Shown here in pieces: positions 10,978-20,830 of a stretch of 64,000 nucleotides of DNA; within the stretch, counting starts at the first letter, position 1, and every line of letters begins with the position of its first letter. Position numbers and translations under genes: made by a program. The stretch is from Tolypeutes matacus (taxonomy: Eukaryota; Chordata; Mammalia; Cingulata; Chlamyphoridae). The DNA lies in NCBI GenBank assembly GCA_026826555.1, contig JAKSZT010054568.1, positions 9,884,085 through 9,948,084 on the forward strand. The letters are read 5' to 3'. The notes under the pieces are model-generated. The model was not told the DNA's origin, made no database searches, and was given only the letters and a program-made list of their open reading frames with translations.

Positions 10978-12375
10978 CCAACTGGGGTTCTGCTCCGTGC
11001 TCTGGTGAGACAAGCTCGCCGTTTAGAATAATAAGGCTACCGAAGACTAGCTGGGCCTATTTTTCAAACAAGCAGTCTGCTGTGTGTTTCACATATGCCG
11101 CTCATTAAGGTTTTAAGACCTTTTGGTCTTCGCAGTAAAGCTTGTTTTCTCAGAGGTTGCAGTCAGCTGCCCGCGGTTACTGCCCGCACCCCGCTACCCT
11201 CTTCAGATGGGACCCCAGGCCTGGGAGGTGTTGAAAGGGGATCAAAGGAGCTGAGGCCCCAGGGCCCAGCGCGGAAGGAGGAGTGACCCCGGGAGCCTCG
11301 GTCCCACCAGGGGCTGGAGGGCCTCCTGCGTGCACGGGGTCCAGCCTCTTCGCGCTGGGGAGTCTCCACCCCGCAGCACCTTCGACTCATCAGGGGCCCC
11401 GTGGAAACACCTCAGCCGGGGGCACTGGGGAGTTTCCAAGGCTCCCCCAGACGTGAGTCATCTCAGGTGGGTGCAGGCAGCGCCCCGGGGCTGAGGCAGG
11501 GAGAGGCGTCTGCTCCCCACTAGAGAGCAGGGAAAGCACGGCCTGGGCACGGACCCATGGCCGAGAGGGGCGAGTCTGGGAGCCAGGACCAGGGCAGGCC
11601 ATGGGGGCGGCCACGGCTGATTCCACTCCACCCTGGAAATCAGGGTTAGGACCCCCCTCTGCAGTGAGGAGCCCGAGCCTCGGGGAGCTGACTGCCACAC
11701 CGGCCGTTCCCCCAGAGGCGAGGAGCTGGCTCCACGTCCCTGCGCGGCCAGGTGAGGTGGGCACAGGCCTGTGGCTGCCAGGGCCCCCCTGGCCGCGCAG
11801 GCTTCGAGTGGTGCCGAGAGTCTCCAGGTGGTCTGAGCAGAAACGAGCAGCAGGTTCCCGGGCTGGCCCAGGAGGTGTGGGCGCTGAGCTGGCTTAACCC
11901 CTTCCGCAGGCCGGCAGCTGAGGCCAGCGCCGTTGACTGGCCTGTCGAGGTCGTGGCGCTGAGGTGCTGAGCCCACTTGGGGGGGGAAGCCCCGGAACCT
12001 GCCGCCCTCTCCCCGCCATGCTGCCCTCCCACGCGTGTCAGGAATAGCCTGACACAGGGAAGCTTCCAGGCAGATTGGGAAACAACAAAGACAATTTAAA
12101 AAGGGGGAAACCCTTTTATCATGGTCCTGGCTGGATTTCCCCATTTTCTGAAGTCGCCGGTAACTTGGTCCCAGGGCATTTTCATCATTAGGTTCAGGCT
12201 CGCTGTTTACGAGCCCACGCAGAGCGGGCTTTGGCTTTTGGTATTAATTAAGAGCATCGCTCTTTTCCAGCGTTCTTTGCTCCAGCGGTCGGTTGCGTCT
12301 GAGTTTGTTTTAGATGTGGCCGCGGGGGCAGGTAAGAGTGGAAAGCCGTGCCTGGGAGGGCCCTGCCCTGGGAGC
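10978..12375. other. Unique DNA with two AT-richer patches
   Basis: The first patch, 10978-11130, holds 'gtttagaataataaggctac' and 'ctcattaaggttttaagacc'. The second, 12050-12330, holds a small hairpin around 12097-12118 (aaaaggg...ccctttt) and a TTAATTAA site near 12245. Between them is GC-rich DNA with no repeat or exon that I recognise. Both patches look like candidate conserved elements. Confidence 0.3.
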
Positions 12376-12379
12376 CGGG

Positions 12380-12592
12380 CCAGCGGGGTCTGATCCCAGC
12401 TCTGCCGCGCCTGCTGCATGATTTGGACAAGTCCTTTGATTTCTGTGAGTGTCACTTTCTTCCCCAAACGGCAGATTATCGTCTCCATCCTATTTCCTTG
12501 TCAATGTTGCTGTGAGAATCAAGCTGAGGGGATGAAGAGAAAACATTATATAAACTGCAAAGGGTTCTGTGAATATGAGGGTTTGTTGCTAA
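12380..12592 (+). repeat. MIR SINE, nearly full length
   Basis: Sense MIR: 'tgatcccagctctgccgcgc', 'gcatgatttggacaagtcct', 'cttccccaaacggcag' and 'gctgtgagaatcaagctgag' appear in consensus order. Confidence 0.75.
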
Positions 12593-12689
12593 GGAGGGGA
12601 TTGCTATTAAAAAATAAAAACCGTTTGCCCACAGTGCTGTGAATTATGCATTTGTGATGAACAAAGATGGAGAGCAACGTCTATGGACT

Positions 12690-12938
12690 CATTCATCCCA
12701 CACCTGCAAGCCCACTGTGTGTCAAGAGAGGCCCCACCTAGTCATCCCATGCCTGCGAGCCCACTGTGTGTCAAAAGAGGCTTCACCCATTCATCCCACG
12801 CCTGCGAGCCCACTGTGTGCCTAGGAGAGGCTCCACCTAGTCATCCCATGCCTGCGAGCCCACTGTGTGTCAAAAGAGGCCCCACCCATTCATCCCACAC
12901 CTGCAAGCCCACTGTGTGTCCAGAGGAGGCTCAGGTGA
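12690..12938 (+). repeat. 49-bp minisatellite, five copies
   Basis: The anchor GCCCACTGTGTG starts at 12710, 12759, 12808, 12858 and 12907, giving a 49-bp unit with one 50-bp copy. Copies 2 and 4 share 'agtcatcccatgcctgcgag', while copies 1, 3 and 5 start 'attcatccca'. The array therefore alternates as a 98-bp dimer. As 49 is not a multiple of 3, each copy shifts frame, so the open frames through it (12639-12976) are not coding. Confidence 0.9.
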
Positions 12939-13624
12939 AGCGGGTGAATGAATGGCCGGGACCAGAAGGCTCTTAGATGAAGATCTCAGTGGAGGGGAGA
13001 CGAGCGTTTCTGTGGCGCCCAGAGCCGCAGGAGGGGGAGAGGGCCAGGTCCACGGCGCTGGGGGCAGTGTCCTGCCAGAGGTGGGATTGCACTGGTCAAG
13101 AGGCGCTTGCTCTCGACCGTCACACTCCCCCAGGGTCGGCTGGAACGTGTGCCTGGCAGCTCTCAGGCAGGACCGTGGCCAGGAGTGACGCAGGAGAGGA
13201 CGTGGGCATGGCCGGGGAGGCTGGCTGGGGGGCAGCAGGCTGCCCTGAGCTTGTGCCCCGGGAGCACATCATCTCATCACAGGAGCCTCCAGTGCTCACT
13301 CGCTCCTCCAGCCGCACAACTGTCCAGTACTCCTCCTGCCAGTGGCCACCAGGCCGTGCCTGTCTGTCCAGCTGCCGTCCACCTCGCCTTCCAGCCAGTG
13401 GCCTCGGTGGGGCCGACGCGGGCTCACTTTCTCTCCTCCAGCAGAGGGGCTGTTGAACAGGCTTGGGGCATGCCGTAGAGGCTTCCTGCAGGTCCGTGGG
13501 AGCCTGCGCACACCCAGCTCAGCCCCTGGCAGATCTCGAGGCTCAGTGAGGGAACACGACACTCCATCTGGCCTAATCTGTGCACACACCACGTAAAAGC
13601 CAGACTCATCCAACTACAGAGGCT
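12939..13624. other. No gene or repeat recognised
   Basis: GC-rich DNA. Frames of up to 159 codons overlap on both strands and carry no recognisable domain. Confidence 0.4.
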
Positions 13625-13690
13625 GCCCCCATTTTACAGCTGAGAAGACCAAGGCCTAGAGAGTGGAAAGGGTTAGTGGAGGTCCAAGGT
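13625..13690 (-). repeat. MIR SINE fragment
   Basis: Antisense MIR core: 'cccattttacagctgagaag' followed by 'accaaggcctagagagtgga'. Confidence 0.65.
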
Positions 13691-13724
13691 CCAGTCTTCA
13701 CCCCGTAGTAATAGATGTTCTGCA

Positions 13725-13815
13725 ATATGCCAAGTGAGCTTGGGCAAATTCTCTTTCGACCTCACTTTCTTAGCTATGAAAAGAAAAGCTTGCTGATGAT
13801 TTATTATCCTTCCAG
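13725..13815 (+). repeat. MIR SINE fragment
   Basis: Sense MIR: 'agcttgggcaaattctcttt', 'cgacctcactttcttagc' and 'tatgaaaagaaaagcttg'. It lies next to the oppositely oriented fragment at 13625. Confidence 0.6.
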
Positions 13816-14092
13816 CCGTATTTTCTAGGTTTCTACCCAAAACGTAGACTGCCACGCAGTCCTGAAAGGGGCAGGGCCCACGGCCCGCTGCCTGCTTAGA
13901 CCAGGATGGGTCTTGGTGGGTTTGGCTAGACCACAGTACCACCATGGTCTGGAACCTGGGGTGGGCTGGCCTGAGGGCCCTGGGCCAGGCTGAGGGCAGG
14001 GTCTGCCCAGTCGGCCTGTGTCACCCACAGGCCTGGCCTCCGCGTTTGACCCCCAGGCACTTGTGAGGTGGGCGAAGGAGCCCCACTGGAAT

Positions 14093-14387
14093 TCCTGGTC
14101 CTGGGGTGGGGGTCCTGGTCCTGGGTTGGGGTCCTGGTCCTGGTCCTGGGGTGGGGGTCCTGGTCCCGGGGTGGGGGTCCTGGTCCTGGGTTGGGGTCCT
14201 GGTCCTGGTCCTGGGGTGGGGGTCCTGGTCCTGGTCCTGGGTGGGGGTCCTGGTCCTGAGTTGGGGTCCTGGTCCTGGGGTGGGGGTCCTGGTCCCGGGA
14301 TGGGGGTCCTGGTCCTGGGTTGGGGTCCTGGTCCTGGTCCTGGGTGGGGGCCCTGGTCCTGGTCCTGGGTGGGGGTCCTGGTCCTGA
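14093..14387 (+). repeat. G-rich minisatellite with 65-bp higher-order unit
   Basis: The array is built from GGTCCT hexamers and G4-6 runs (for example TCCTGGGGTGGGGGTCCTGG). Two copies of a 65-base composite unit, each with a TCCCGGG variant, are visible. Stop codons are nearly absent in all frames, which explains the overlapping long open frames on both strands here. The G-run spacing suits G-quadruplex formation. Confidence 0.9.
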
Positions 14388-14820
14388 GGGCATGCAGGCC
14401 ACACTCACAGCACGCGGCACCCACTCTCGGCCTCCCCCTTCCCTGCGTCCTTCCTGACCAGGGGGTGGATTTCTCAGCTGCTCCCGGGGCCGTGTCCGCT
14501 CCCAGCGTCTCCCCTTCACCAGTTGCGGAGCTGACCAGCCCTTCACTTGGCCAGCGCCGGGCCTGGACGCTGCGGGAGCCACAGGAAGCACCCACAGAAA
14601 TCCAGCTGATAAGCCAGAGAAGATGCCCGCGGGGGACAGGGACTGCGCGGCCGGCCACGCACGCAAGGGGCAGGGACTGCAACCATTAGTTCGAGGGTTC
14701 TCGGCAAGTGCCAGCTAAGTGGAGGGCTCTTTACCTCCTAGGCAGGTCCTTTCAGGGTGGGGCTCTGGGCAAACCCCCCCTCTCCACACCTCACTGTTTT
14801 CACGTCTCAGTGAGACCACT

Positions 14821-15120
14821 GATACTGCTGACCGCCGGGAAGGGGGTCCCGAAAGGAAAAGCCGCGAGAAAGGGTGCTCTGTCGACCGCAAAGCAGCGCC
14901 AAGCGCCAGCTCTGCCACGGCCACGCGGCGGCGTGGAGCGCGGGGCAGGCGCGTGCGGCCAGCAGGGCAGGAGGCGCGGGGGAGGCCCGGCCCCGGGGTC
15001 GGGGAGCTGGGGGGTCCCGCGCTCGGTTGCTTTTCAGCAGGAAAAGGTCGAAGCCGAATGAGGAGCGAGAAGTTTGGAGCAAATGACGCCCCCGGGGCGG
15101 GTGAGGACGGCCTTGCCGTG
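14821..15120. promoter_or_regulatory. CpG-island-like segment
   Basis: I count about 35 CpG in 300 bases at roughly 70% GC, an observed/expected ratio near 1, whereas the flanks are CpG-poor. No TATA box or initiator is clear. It could be a promoter, an orphan CpG island or an enhancer-linked island. Frames open across it (14719-15252 plus strand) have no recognisable protein domain. Confidence 0.5.
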
Positions 15121-15400
15121 TGCTGGGCCTCTCCTACCTTATCCCGCTTAACTAGTAATTGCAGGGAGATTAGGAACTGCCGCCCCTCGTTATTTAGGTT
15201 CTGGGGTCCTGGGCTCTGGGAGGGCTCAGGTCAAAGGCTTTCCCGTTATTAAGGTGTCCGCAATGGCGGAAAGATCCGACACCCGCCGCCTGACCTCCAC
15301 CGCCGCCCCCGGCCGGCAGACTTGTTCAAATAAACAGTCTGGGTCCCACGCGGAGCTCCTCCGAGCCGGGCAGAAACGCTAATTGTGCTTTAATGAGTCC
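15121..15400. promoter_or_regulatory. Candidate enhancer or promoter flank with FOX and homeodomain sites
   Basis: Next to the CpG island lies 'actagtaattgcaggg', then a second CpG cluster (15255-15315) with CAATGGCGG, then the FOX-type site CAAATAAACAG at 15327-15337 and 'ctaattgtgctttaatgagt'. The mix of CpG-rich and AT-rich motif patches is typical of developmental regulatory DNA. Function is inferred. Confidence 0.35.
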
Positions 15401-16950
15401 AGGCTTGCTCTCCCCGGGCTGTGGCTCTGCTGGCCGCCCTGCTCAGGATAAATGTCACCTCGGCCACGGCCCCGGGGCAGGAGCAGTGCCTGTGGGGCGA
15501 TCCTGGCCTCCACCGGTCCCCTGGCCAGCGAGGAAGAGACAGAAGAGGGGTGGGGGGCACCGGGGCTTGGGCGCAGAGGGGAGGCCCTGCCCAGCTTGGC
15601 TGGGGTCACAGGGAGAGCTGGTCGCAGGGGTTTCCCCCAAGAAAGTGGCAGAGCCTCTGCCGGACCTGGGGCCGCGGCCCTCCCAGCGCGGGGGACTCCC
15701 CGGCCGGCTGACCCCTCCCCGACCTTGTGGGTGGCTGCAAAGGGCCTCTTTGGATTCCATCACGTGGAGGAGGCAGTTTTCAAACTCAAAATTCTCTTGG
15801 TCACAGAAACACAGAGAAAGATGAATTTTAAGTGACTTGTTACGCATCCTCTGGAAATGGGTCGTGCCCCGAATCTGGAGGCTGCCTGCTGTTTCGAGGC
15901 CACGAAGAGACGCTTTTTGTCCTTGGTCCCAGGCCACAAGAGGAGCGGGAAAGAGGCAAGGGAAGGGCCGTGGCGGTTGCTGCGGCGCGGGCACGCAAGT
16001 GGCATCTCTTCCTGACATTCGGATGGACAGTTACTGGTCTGGAGGAGAAACTGAGACTTGGGGAGGCAGCGAGCTGCCTGGGGCCGGGCAGCTGGACAGT
16101 GCCGGGCCACAGCTTTTTCACTCACCACCACTCGGCAGGGCTGCCTGCAAGCCCAGGGCGAGCCTGGGTGCTGGGGGCATATCTGGGGACAACCGAGGAC
16201 CTGCCCCCTGGAGATGAGGTTCCCGGCGGGAGACAGAAGGTGACCACGCGGGTGGAGATGGCGACGGGACATCTGTGAGCGCCGTCCGAGCTGTGCTTCC
16301 GCTTGGCCCCTGACGAGTCCCTCGACCCCTCTTCTTCCAGGGGCCCTGCTGCTCAGGCGCAGTGGCATGCCGCCTACCCACATGCCCACCATGAACCCTA
16401 AAAGCTCCTTTGGGGGCTCAGGCCGTCCCCACAAAGGCATCAAAGGAGAGCTCTGTTCTCCCTGCCGCCTGTGGAGCAGCTGTCCTCGGCAGGGCTGGGA
16501 CCCTCCCCGGGGGCTCGCCGTCCTTCCCGGAGGTGCCCTCTGAAGTTCCTGGCGAGGAAGTTCTGGTTCAGATAAAGGTTACCCAAACAGCTCCAGCGCT
16601 CCCAACGTGGAGGGAGATTTACGGGAAGCGCGGAGGTGGGGGGGCCCTTCCAGGAGCCGTAAGTCTCCCCTGCCCAGCTGGGGAGTCGATGCACAGCGCA
16701 CGTTAATCAACTTCAGCGGAGGCCCCGGGGTCTCTGCGCGTGGAGGCTGGGCCTGCGAGGGGAAGGAAACAGTCGTCAGACCTCGGGAATGGGAGGGCAG
16801 GCGCTGGAATCAGAGGGCCTGATTTCCCGCAGACCGGGCTGGCTTGCGCTGGCTCTTTCCGCGGCGTCCCGTACAACGCCTTCTGCCTCCAGGAATAAGT
16901 AGCCAAAGCTCGGTGGCCTGCGTGCCAGGTGACATCAGCCTCTCGGGGGC
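15401..16950. other. GC-rich DNA without gene, traces of MIR
   Basis: A very weak antisense MIR trace is visible near 16030-16080 ('ggagaaactgagacttgggg'). Otherwise I recognise nothing. Many overlapping frames occur on both strands, as expected for this base composition. Confidence 0.4.
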
Positions 16951-16954
16951 CTTC

Positions 16955-17320
16955 CGGGTGCTTGCCTCCTTCCTATGTCCCCCTTCCTGGCACTGCCCTC
17001 CCAGCCTGTGCAGGGCTGACCCCTTCTCATTACTACATCTTGGCACAAATGTCCTTTTCCAGAGAGCCGTCCCTGGACAGTCCATGTAAAGGAAACCCTC
17101 AAATCCCATTTGTTCTCCCCACATCGCTCTGGTTCGTTTCCTTCATGGACTTAATCTTGTTGGAAATAATCTGGTTTATTGAATCACGTGCTGACTGCCT
17201 GTCTGTCCCCACGATGTCAGCCCCACAAAAGTTGTCCTTCCCACCACTGCCTTCCTGTACCCAGCACAGGGCTGCACCTGCAGGAGGCGCTCGGTAAATA
17301 GTTATCGGTAAATAAATGCC
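16955..17320 (+). repeat. L2 LINE 3' UTR
   Basis: Sense L2 3' end: 'cttcctggcactgccctccc', 'gtctgtccccacgatgtcag', 'tgtacccagcacagggctgc' and 'ggcgctcggtaaatagttat' end at a short AT repeat. The order matches the L2 tail. Confidence 0.7.
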
Positions 17321-17930
17321 TAGGAGTCGTCGACCCTCACCTCATCTCACACCATGAGCAGCCGAGATAGAGGGTGGGCTGGGGTGGGGGAGAGCGTCTT
17401 GCTGAAAGTGTTCATCCCCACACCATCAACCCGAGTCTAAGTACAGAGCGTCGTTTACATGTATCGTATTCCACGAGAAGGTCTTGTGTCGTGTTCCCCT
17501 TTCACGCCACGAGCGCCGCCTCACCTTTCACCTTGCCGGCCTCTAGCGGGGTCTGTCCAAGGCCCAAGGCCGGGCACGGTGGGTCAGTCTCCCCTCTCGC
17601 TGCGCTGCTTTGATGCACCCCACGCCCACGCGGCCCCTGCTCTCCAGCACCCTCGCATCCCGCCCCTGCCTGGAACAGAGCCTGCAAAGGTCTTTTCGTC
17701 CCTGTAAGAGGAATCCTGTGTGATGACCCCTTCAGGGTCATCAGGTCAGACGTGTTACCTTTCAGAGGGCAAGTTGAGTCCCAGGGAGCAGAAGGGAGTT
17801 TGTCAAGGCCAGAGGCGGTGGAGGGAGCAGAGCCCGAGCATGCAGACTCCCAGGTCAGTGCCCCTGCTACCCGGTCATCTTCTTGCCTTGTGGAAGCACA
17901 CGGTTGTGGAGCAGCTGGGGGTGTGTGGGG
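17321..17930. other. No gene or repeat recognised
   Basis: Mixed-composition DNA with no recognisable element. Confidence 0.4.
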
Positions 17931-17934
17931 GAGA

Positions 17935-18062
17935 TTTCATGCCTTTCATTATTGGCGAGAGGGTCTGGGGTTGAAACCAACGCGGTTTCCCTGATGCGTG
18001 GTCTTGGGTAAGTTCCTCAATCCTGGGACTTGTTTGTAAAATAGCTTGAGGCGAGCCTACAG
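17935..18062 (+). repeat. MIR SINE
   Basis: Sense MIR: 'gtctggggttgaaaccaacg', 'gcgtggtcttgggtaagttc' and 'ctcaatcctgggacttg'. Confidence 0.7.
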
Positions 18063-18444
18063 AGAAGAAAGAGCAAAAGGGGATGTGCTGTGCCTGGCAC
18101 CAGGCAAATGTGGGCCGTGGGTTTTCCCGTTCTGAAGGTCCGCCAGTGCCTCTTGCCGTCTGGAATGGAGACGCGCCCGCAGGGGTTAGGTCTCTTTCCT
18201 TTACTGCCCCCTTTTCTCTCTTCTCACTCCCAAAGACCCTCTTTCCCCTCCACATGCCCGGATTTGCCATCAGCTTCTCCCCCTACATGCCTGCCACGGT
18301 CCTGTGTGGGGTCTCCCCTCTTGCTATCTGACCCAACTTTTAAAAAAAGATTGGCTTCCCATGACAGTTCCCTGGAGACTTAGGCTTCCCAGACTCCCTG
18401 AAATCATTTCTGATGGGACAAACATCAGCCGGCACTTTCAGCTT

Positions 18445-18598
18445 CCCTTTTCACGTCCGCTCGCCCTTCACTCAACGTCACTGAGCCCCTACCTTGGGGC
18501 GGGCATGACAATCATCCTCAAGAACACAAAGACAATCAGCCATGGCCCTTTCTCACAAAGGGAGTGAGAGAGAAGGGCACACAGCCGTCAAGATGTTT
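18445..18598 (-). repeat. L2 LINE 3' end remnant
   Basis: Antisense L2: 'cccttcactcaacgtcactg' then 'agcccctaccttggggcggg'. It is the site into which the DAS SINE inserted. Confidence 0.5.
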
Positions 18599-18612
18599 AA
18601 GAGCAAGTCAGG
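18599..18612 (+). repeat. Target-site duplication, left
   Basis: AAGAGCAAGTCAGG is repeated exactly at 18981-18994 on the other side of the SINE. Confidence 0.9.
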
Positions 18613-18980
18613 GAAGCGGATGTGGCTCAAGCGATTGGACTCGCGTCTACCATATGAGAGGTCCTGGGTTCATTTCCCAGGGCCTCCTGGTGAAGGCGAG
18701 CCGGCCCACGCGGCAAGCTGGAGCAACAAAAGAGACAAAGAGGAGAGACAATGAGAGACCCAACAAACCAGGGAGCTGAGGTGGCTGACGCGATTGAGTG
18801 CCTCTCTCCCATGTCGGAGGTCCCAGGATGGGCTCCTGGTGCCTCCTAAAGATAAGACAAGAAGAGAAGACAAGCAGACACAGAGAGCACGCCGAGAATA
18901 GACACAGAGAGCAGAAAGCGAGAGCAAAACAACAAGGTGTGTGGGGGGGGAATAAATAAATAAAATAAGTCTTTAAAAAA
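18613..18980 (+). mobile_element. Dimeric DAS-type SINE, tRNA-derived
   Basis: This is a nonautonomous retrotransposon copied by L1 machinery and transcribed by RNA polymerase III. The head GAAGCGGATGTGGCTCAAG holds an intact A box (TGGCTCAAGCG) and a near-intact B box (GGTTCATTTCC). A second tRNA-like monomer begins near 18770 (gctgaggtggctgacgcgat) with a decayed B box. The element ends in an AAATAAATAAATA tail plus CTTTAAAAAA. Perfect 14-bp target duplications show that it is well preserved. The DAS assignment is from memory of the xenarthran family. Confidence 0.9.
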
Positions 18981-18994
18981 AAGAGCAAGTCAGG
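18981..18994 (+). repeat. Target-site duplication, right
   Basis: Exact copy of 18599-18612, directly after the A-rich SINE tail. Confidence 0.9.
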
Positions 18995-19320
18995 TAGGTT
19001 AGTGCTAGCTGCTGTAACAAACAAACCCCAGAATGCCAGCGGCTGAACACAACAGACGTTTATTTCCCATTCCTGTGATAGCTCAGAGCATGTGCTGGTG
19101 GGCAGGAGGCTCTGGTGTGGGCAGGTTGCTGCCGAGAGCCCGGGGATCGTCCCAGCTTGGGAGGAATGGATGAAGCGCCAGGGCAGGGCAGCTGGGCCAG
19201 CCCCTGGCTGTCTAGCTGGGAGTGCCTGGGCTCTGGGTCTCACTGATCATCCAGGCCAAGCCCAGGGCTGTCTTTTTCAGGGTGGAACCACACAACATTC
19301 AAAGAAGACAAGCAGGGACA
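18995..19320 (-). mobile_element. LTR-like repeat
   Basis: The opening 'gttagtgctagctgctgtaa' and 'caaacaaaccccagaatgcc', then 'gacgtttatttcccattcc' and later 'gggtggaaccacacaac', follow an antisense mammalian LTR-type repeat. No coding remnant is present. Confidence 0.45.
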
Positions 19321-19889
19321 CCGGTTTGGGAAATCTCCCCTTTAGCAGCAGACTTGACCCCATTGCAGTCCCATAATTTAGCCTCGTGAAGGTGAAGCCA
19401 CTAGGAAAACCTCATTCTCCACTTCCTGTCCCTCCAGCACAGTCAGATGACGTCCAAAAGACGACCCTTCAGAGTATGCTCGGCATTTGTTCAAGGTGGG
19501 TGGGGTAGGAGAGCCAGGAGGAGTGTCCCTCCCCCCACCCCAGGCAGCAAACCTCCCGTCTGCACACGCAAGTGGCTTGAAAGGTGAAGGGCACCGGGGG
19601 CCGAGAAAGCCGAGGGGTCCAGACAGCAAGGGGTGCAGCTGAGCCGTCAAGCTGGAGAAACCTCAGCCCAGAGACCAGACTCTGAAGGCCAAATGCGGCT
19701 CGGAGGGCATCTGGCCCAGTCCCGCTGACACCTGAATCTCTGCTCACAGCATTTTCCCTTGGCTTGATTCATCTCCCTGGGCAGCCTGCCAGGTCGCAGA
19801 GCTTCCCCATCTTCAACCAAAACCCGGCGCCAGGACCTTCCAGCCACAGGCCTCAGTTCAGCCTCCCAGGGCAACTCTTGTCTTTGTCC

Positions 19890-19985
19890 CTCGTTCTACA
19901 GTTGAGGAAACAGAAGGAAGAAGACACTCCCGAGTCGCTCAGCAAATTCAGGGCTAAAGTGGGAATAGAAAGCAGCTCTGCTTAG
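19890..19985 (-). repeat. MIR SINE fragment
   Basis: Antisense MIR: 'gttctacagttgaggaaaca' followed by 'cgagtcgctcagcaaattca'. Confidence 0.55.
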
Positions 19986-19999
19986 ACCCAGGAGCAGGT

Positions 20000-20500
20000 C
20001 CTTCCCTCTTCGTTTTGTCAAATCTGTTTACCCAAGAGAAAAACCAAAGGAGCTGTATTTCTTCCAACTCCGTTTTGAATCTGTGAGTTTTCCTGGTGAG
20101 ACAGAAGGCACGTGGGAGGCTGGAGGAGGGGCCTCGGCTCCTCCAGGGGACGGGAGGTGTCAGGGAAATGTGACATGAGGAAATGCGTTTGCACAGAACG
20201 AAAAGGGGGAGAGGGAGCAATTTTCAAACCTTCAAGCAATTAGGGAAAAAAGGCCTCTCAGGAAATAAAAAATGTCCCTTTCAGGAATGTTCTTTGGGAG
20301 GGTGTGTGAGAAGCCCACACGGCTATTACATGCAGGGCATAGCCTGCTCACCTGATTTTCTGCGTGATTGGCGGGCACGTCAACATAACTTCTCTGGCAT
20401 TCATTAACCGCCTTGAAAACTAGTTTTAACACTTGCCACACACCCCCAAAAATGCAGGAAAGATAAATCCCTCTGGAAGGAATTTATTTCAACGCACCAC
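20000..20500. other. AT-richer unique patch
   Basis: The segment is less GC-rich than its flanks and matches no repeat I know. It may be conserved non-coding DNA. No motif stands out enough to name. Confidence 0.25.
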
Positions 20501-20754
20501 GAACGGGTCTGCACAGATACTAGCTCTCTTGGAAAAGCGCTCGTCTTACCCAGCAATGTTTACGTCTGCCCCTCTCCACCACCCAGGACGAATCCACCCC
20601 ACTCTCCGCCAGGCTGCCCAGGCTCCCTGCCCAGGGTGCTCGGAGACCTGTGCCTCTGACCAGTCTGCTTGGTACCAGAGCCGGGGATGGGAGTCGGGGG
20701 CCGCACTTGAGGAGATGCCCCTGTCGGTCCTCGGACCCTGGAGTAGGCAGGTCT

Positions 20755-20830
20755 TCAATCCCAGCCCTGCCACTTCTTCGCTGTACCACCTTGGGCCTCA
20801 GTTTCCTCCTCCATAAAATGGAACCAACAC
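20755..20830 (+). repeat. MIR SINE fragment
   Basis: Sense MIR: 'tcccagccctgccacttctt' and 'gggcctcagtttcctcctcc' then 'ataaaatgg'. It lies inside the long minus-strand open frame. Confidence 0.7.

Noticed and set aside
12639..12976. Plus-strand frames crossing the 49-bp minisatellite
   Set aside because: The unit is not a multiple of three and each copy shifts the frame.
13825..14690. Overlapping frames of 220-285 codons on both strands at 14 kb
   Set aside because: The G-rich GGTCCT array lacks stop codons in nearly all frames, so open frames there mean nothing.
17270..17292. CTCF-like 'cctgcaggaggcgctcgg' in the L2 at 17 kb
   Set aside because: Two core positions differ from consensus and it lies in an ancient repeat.
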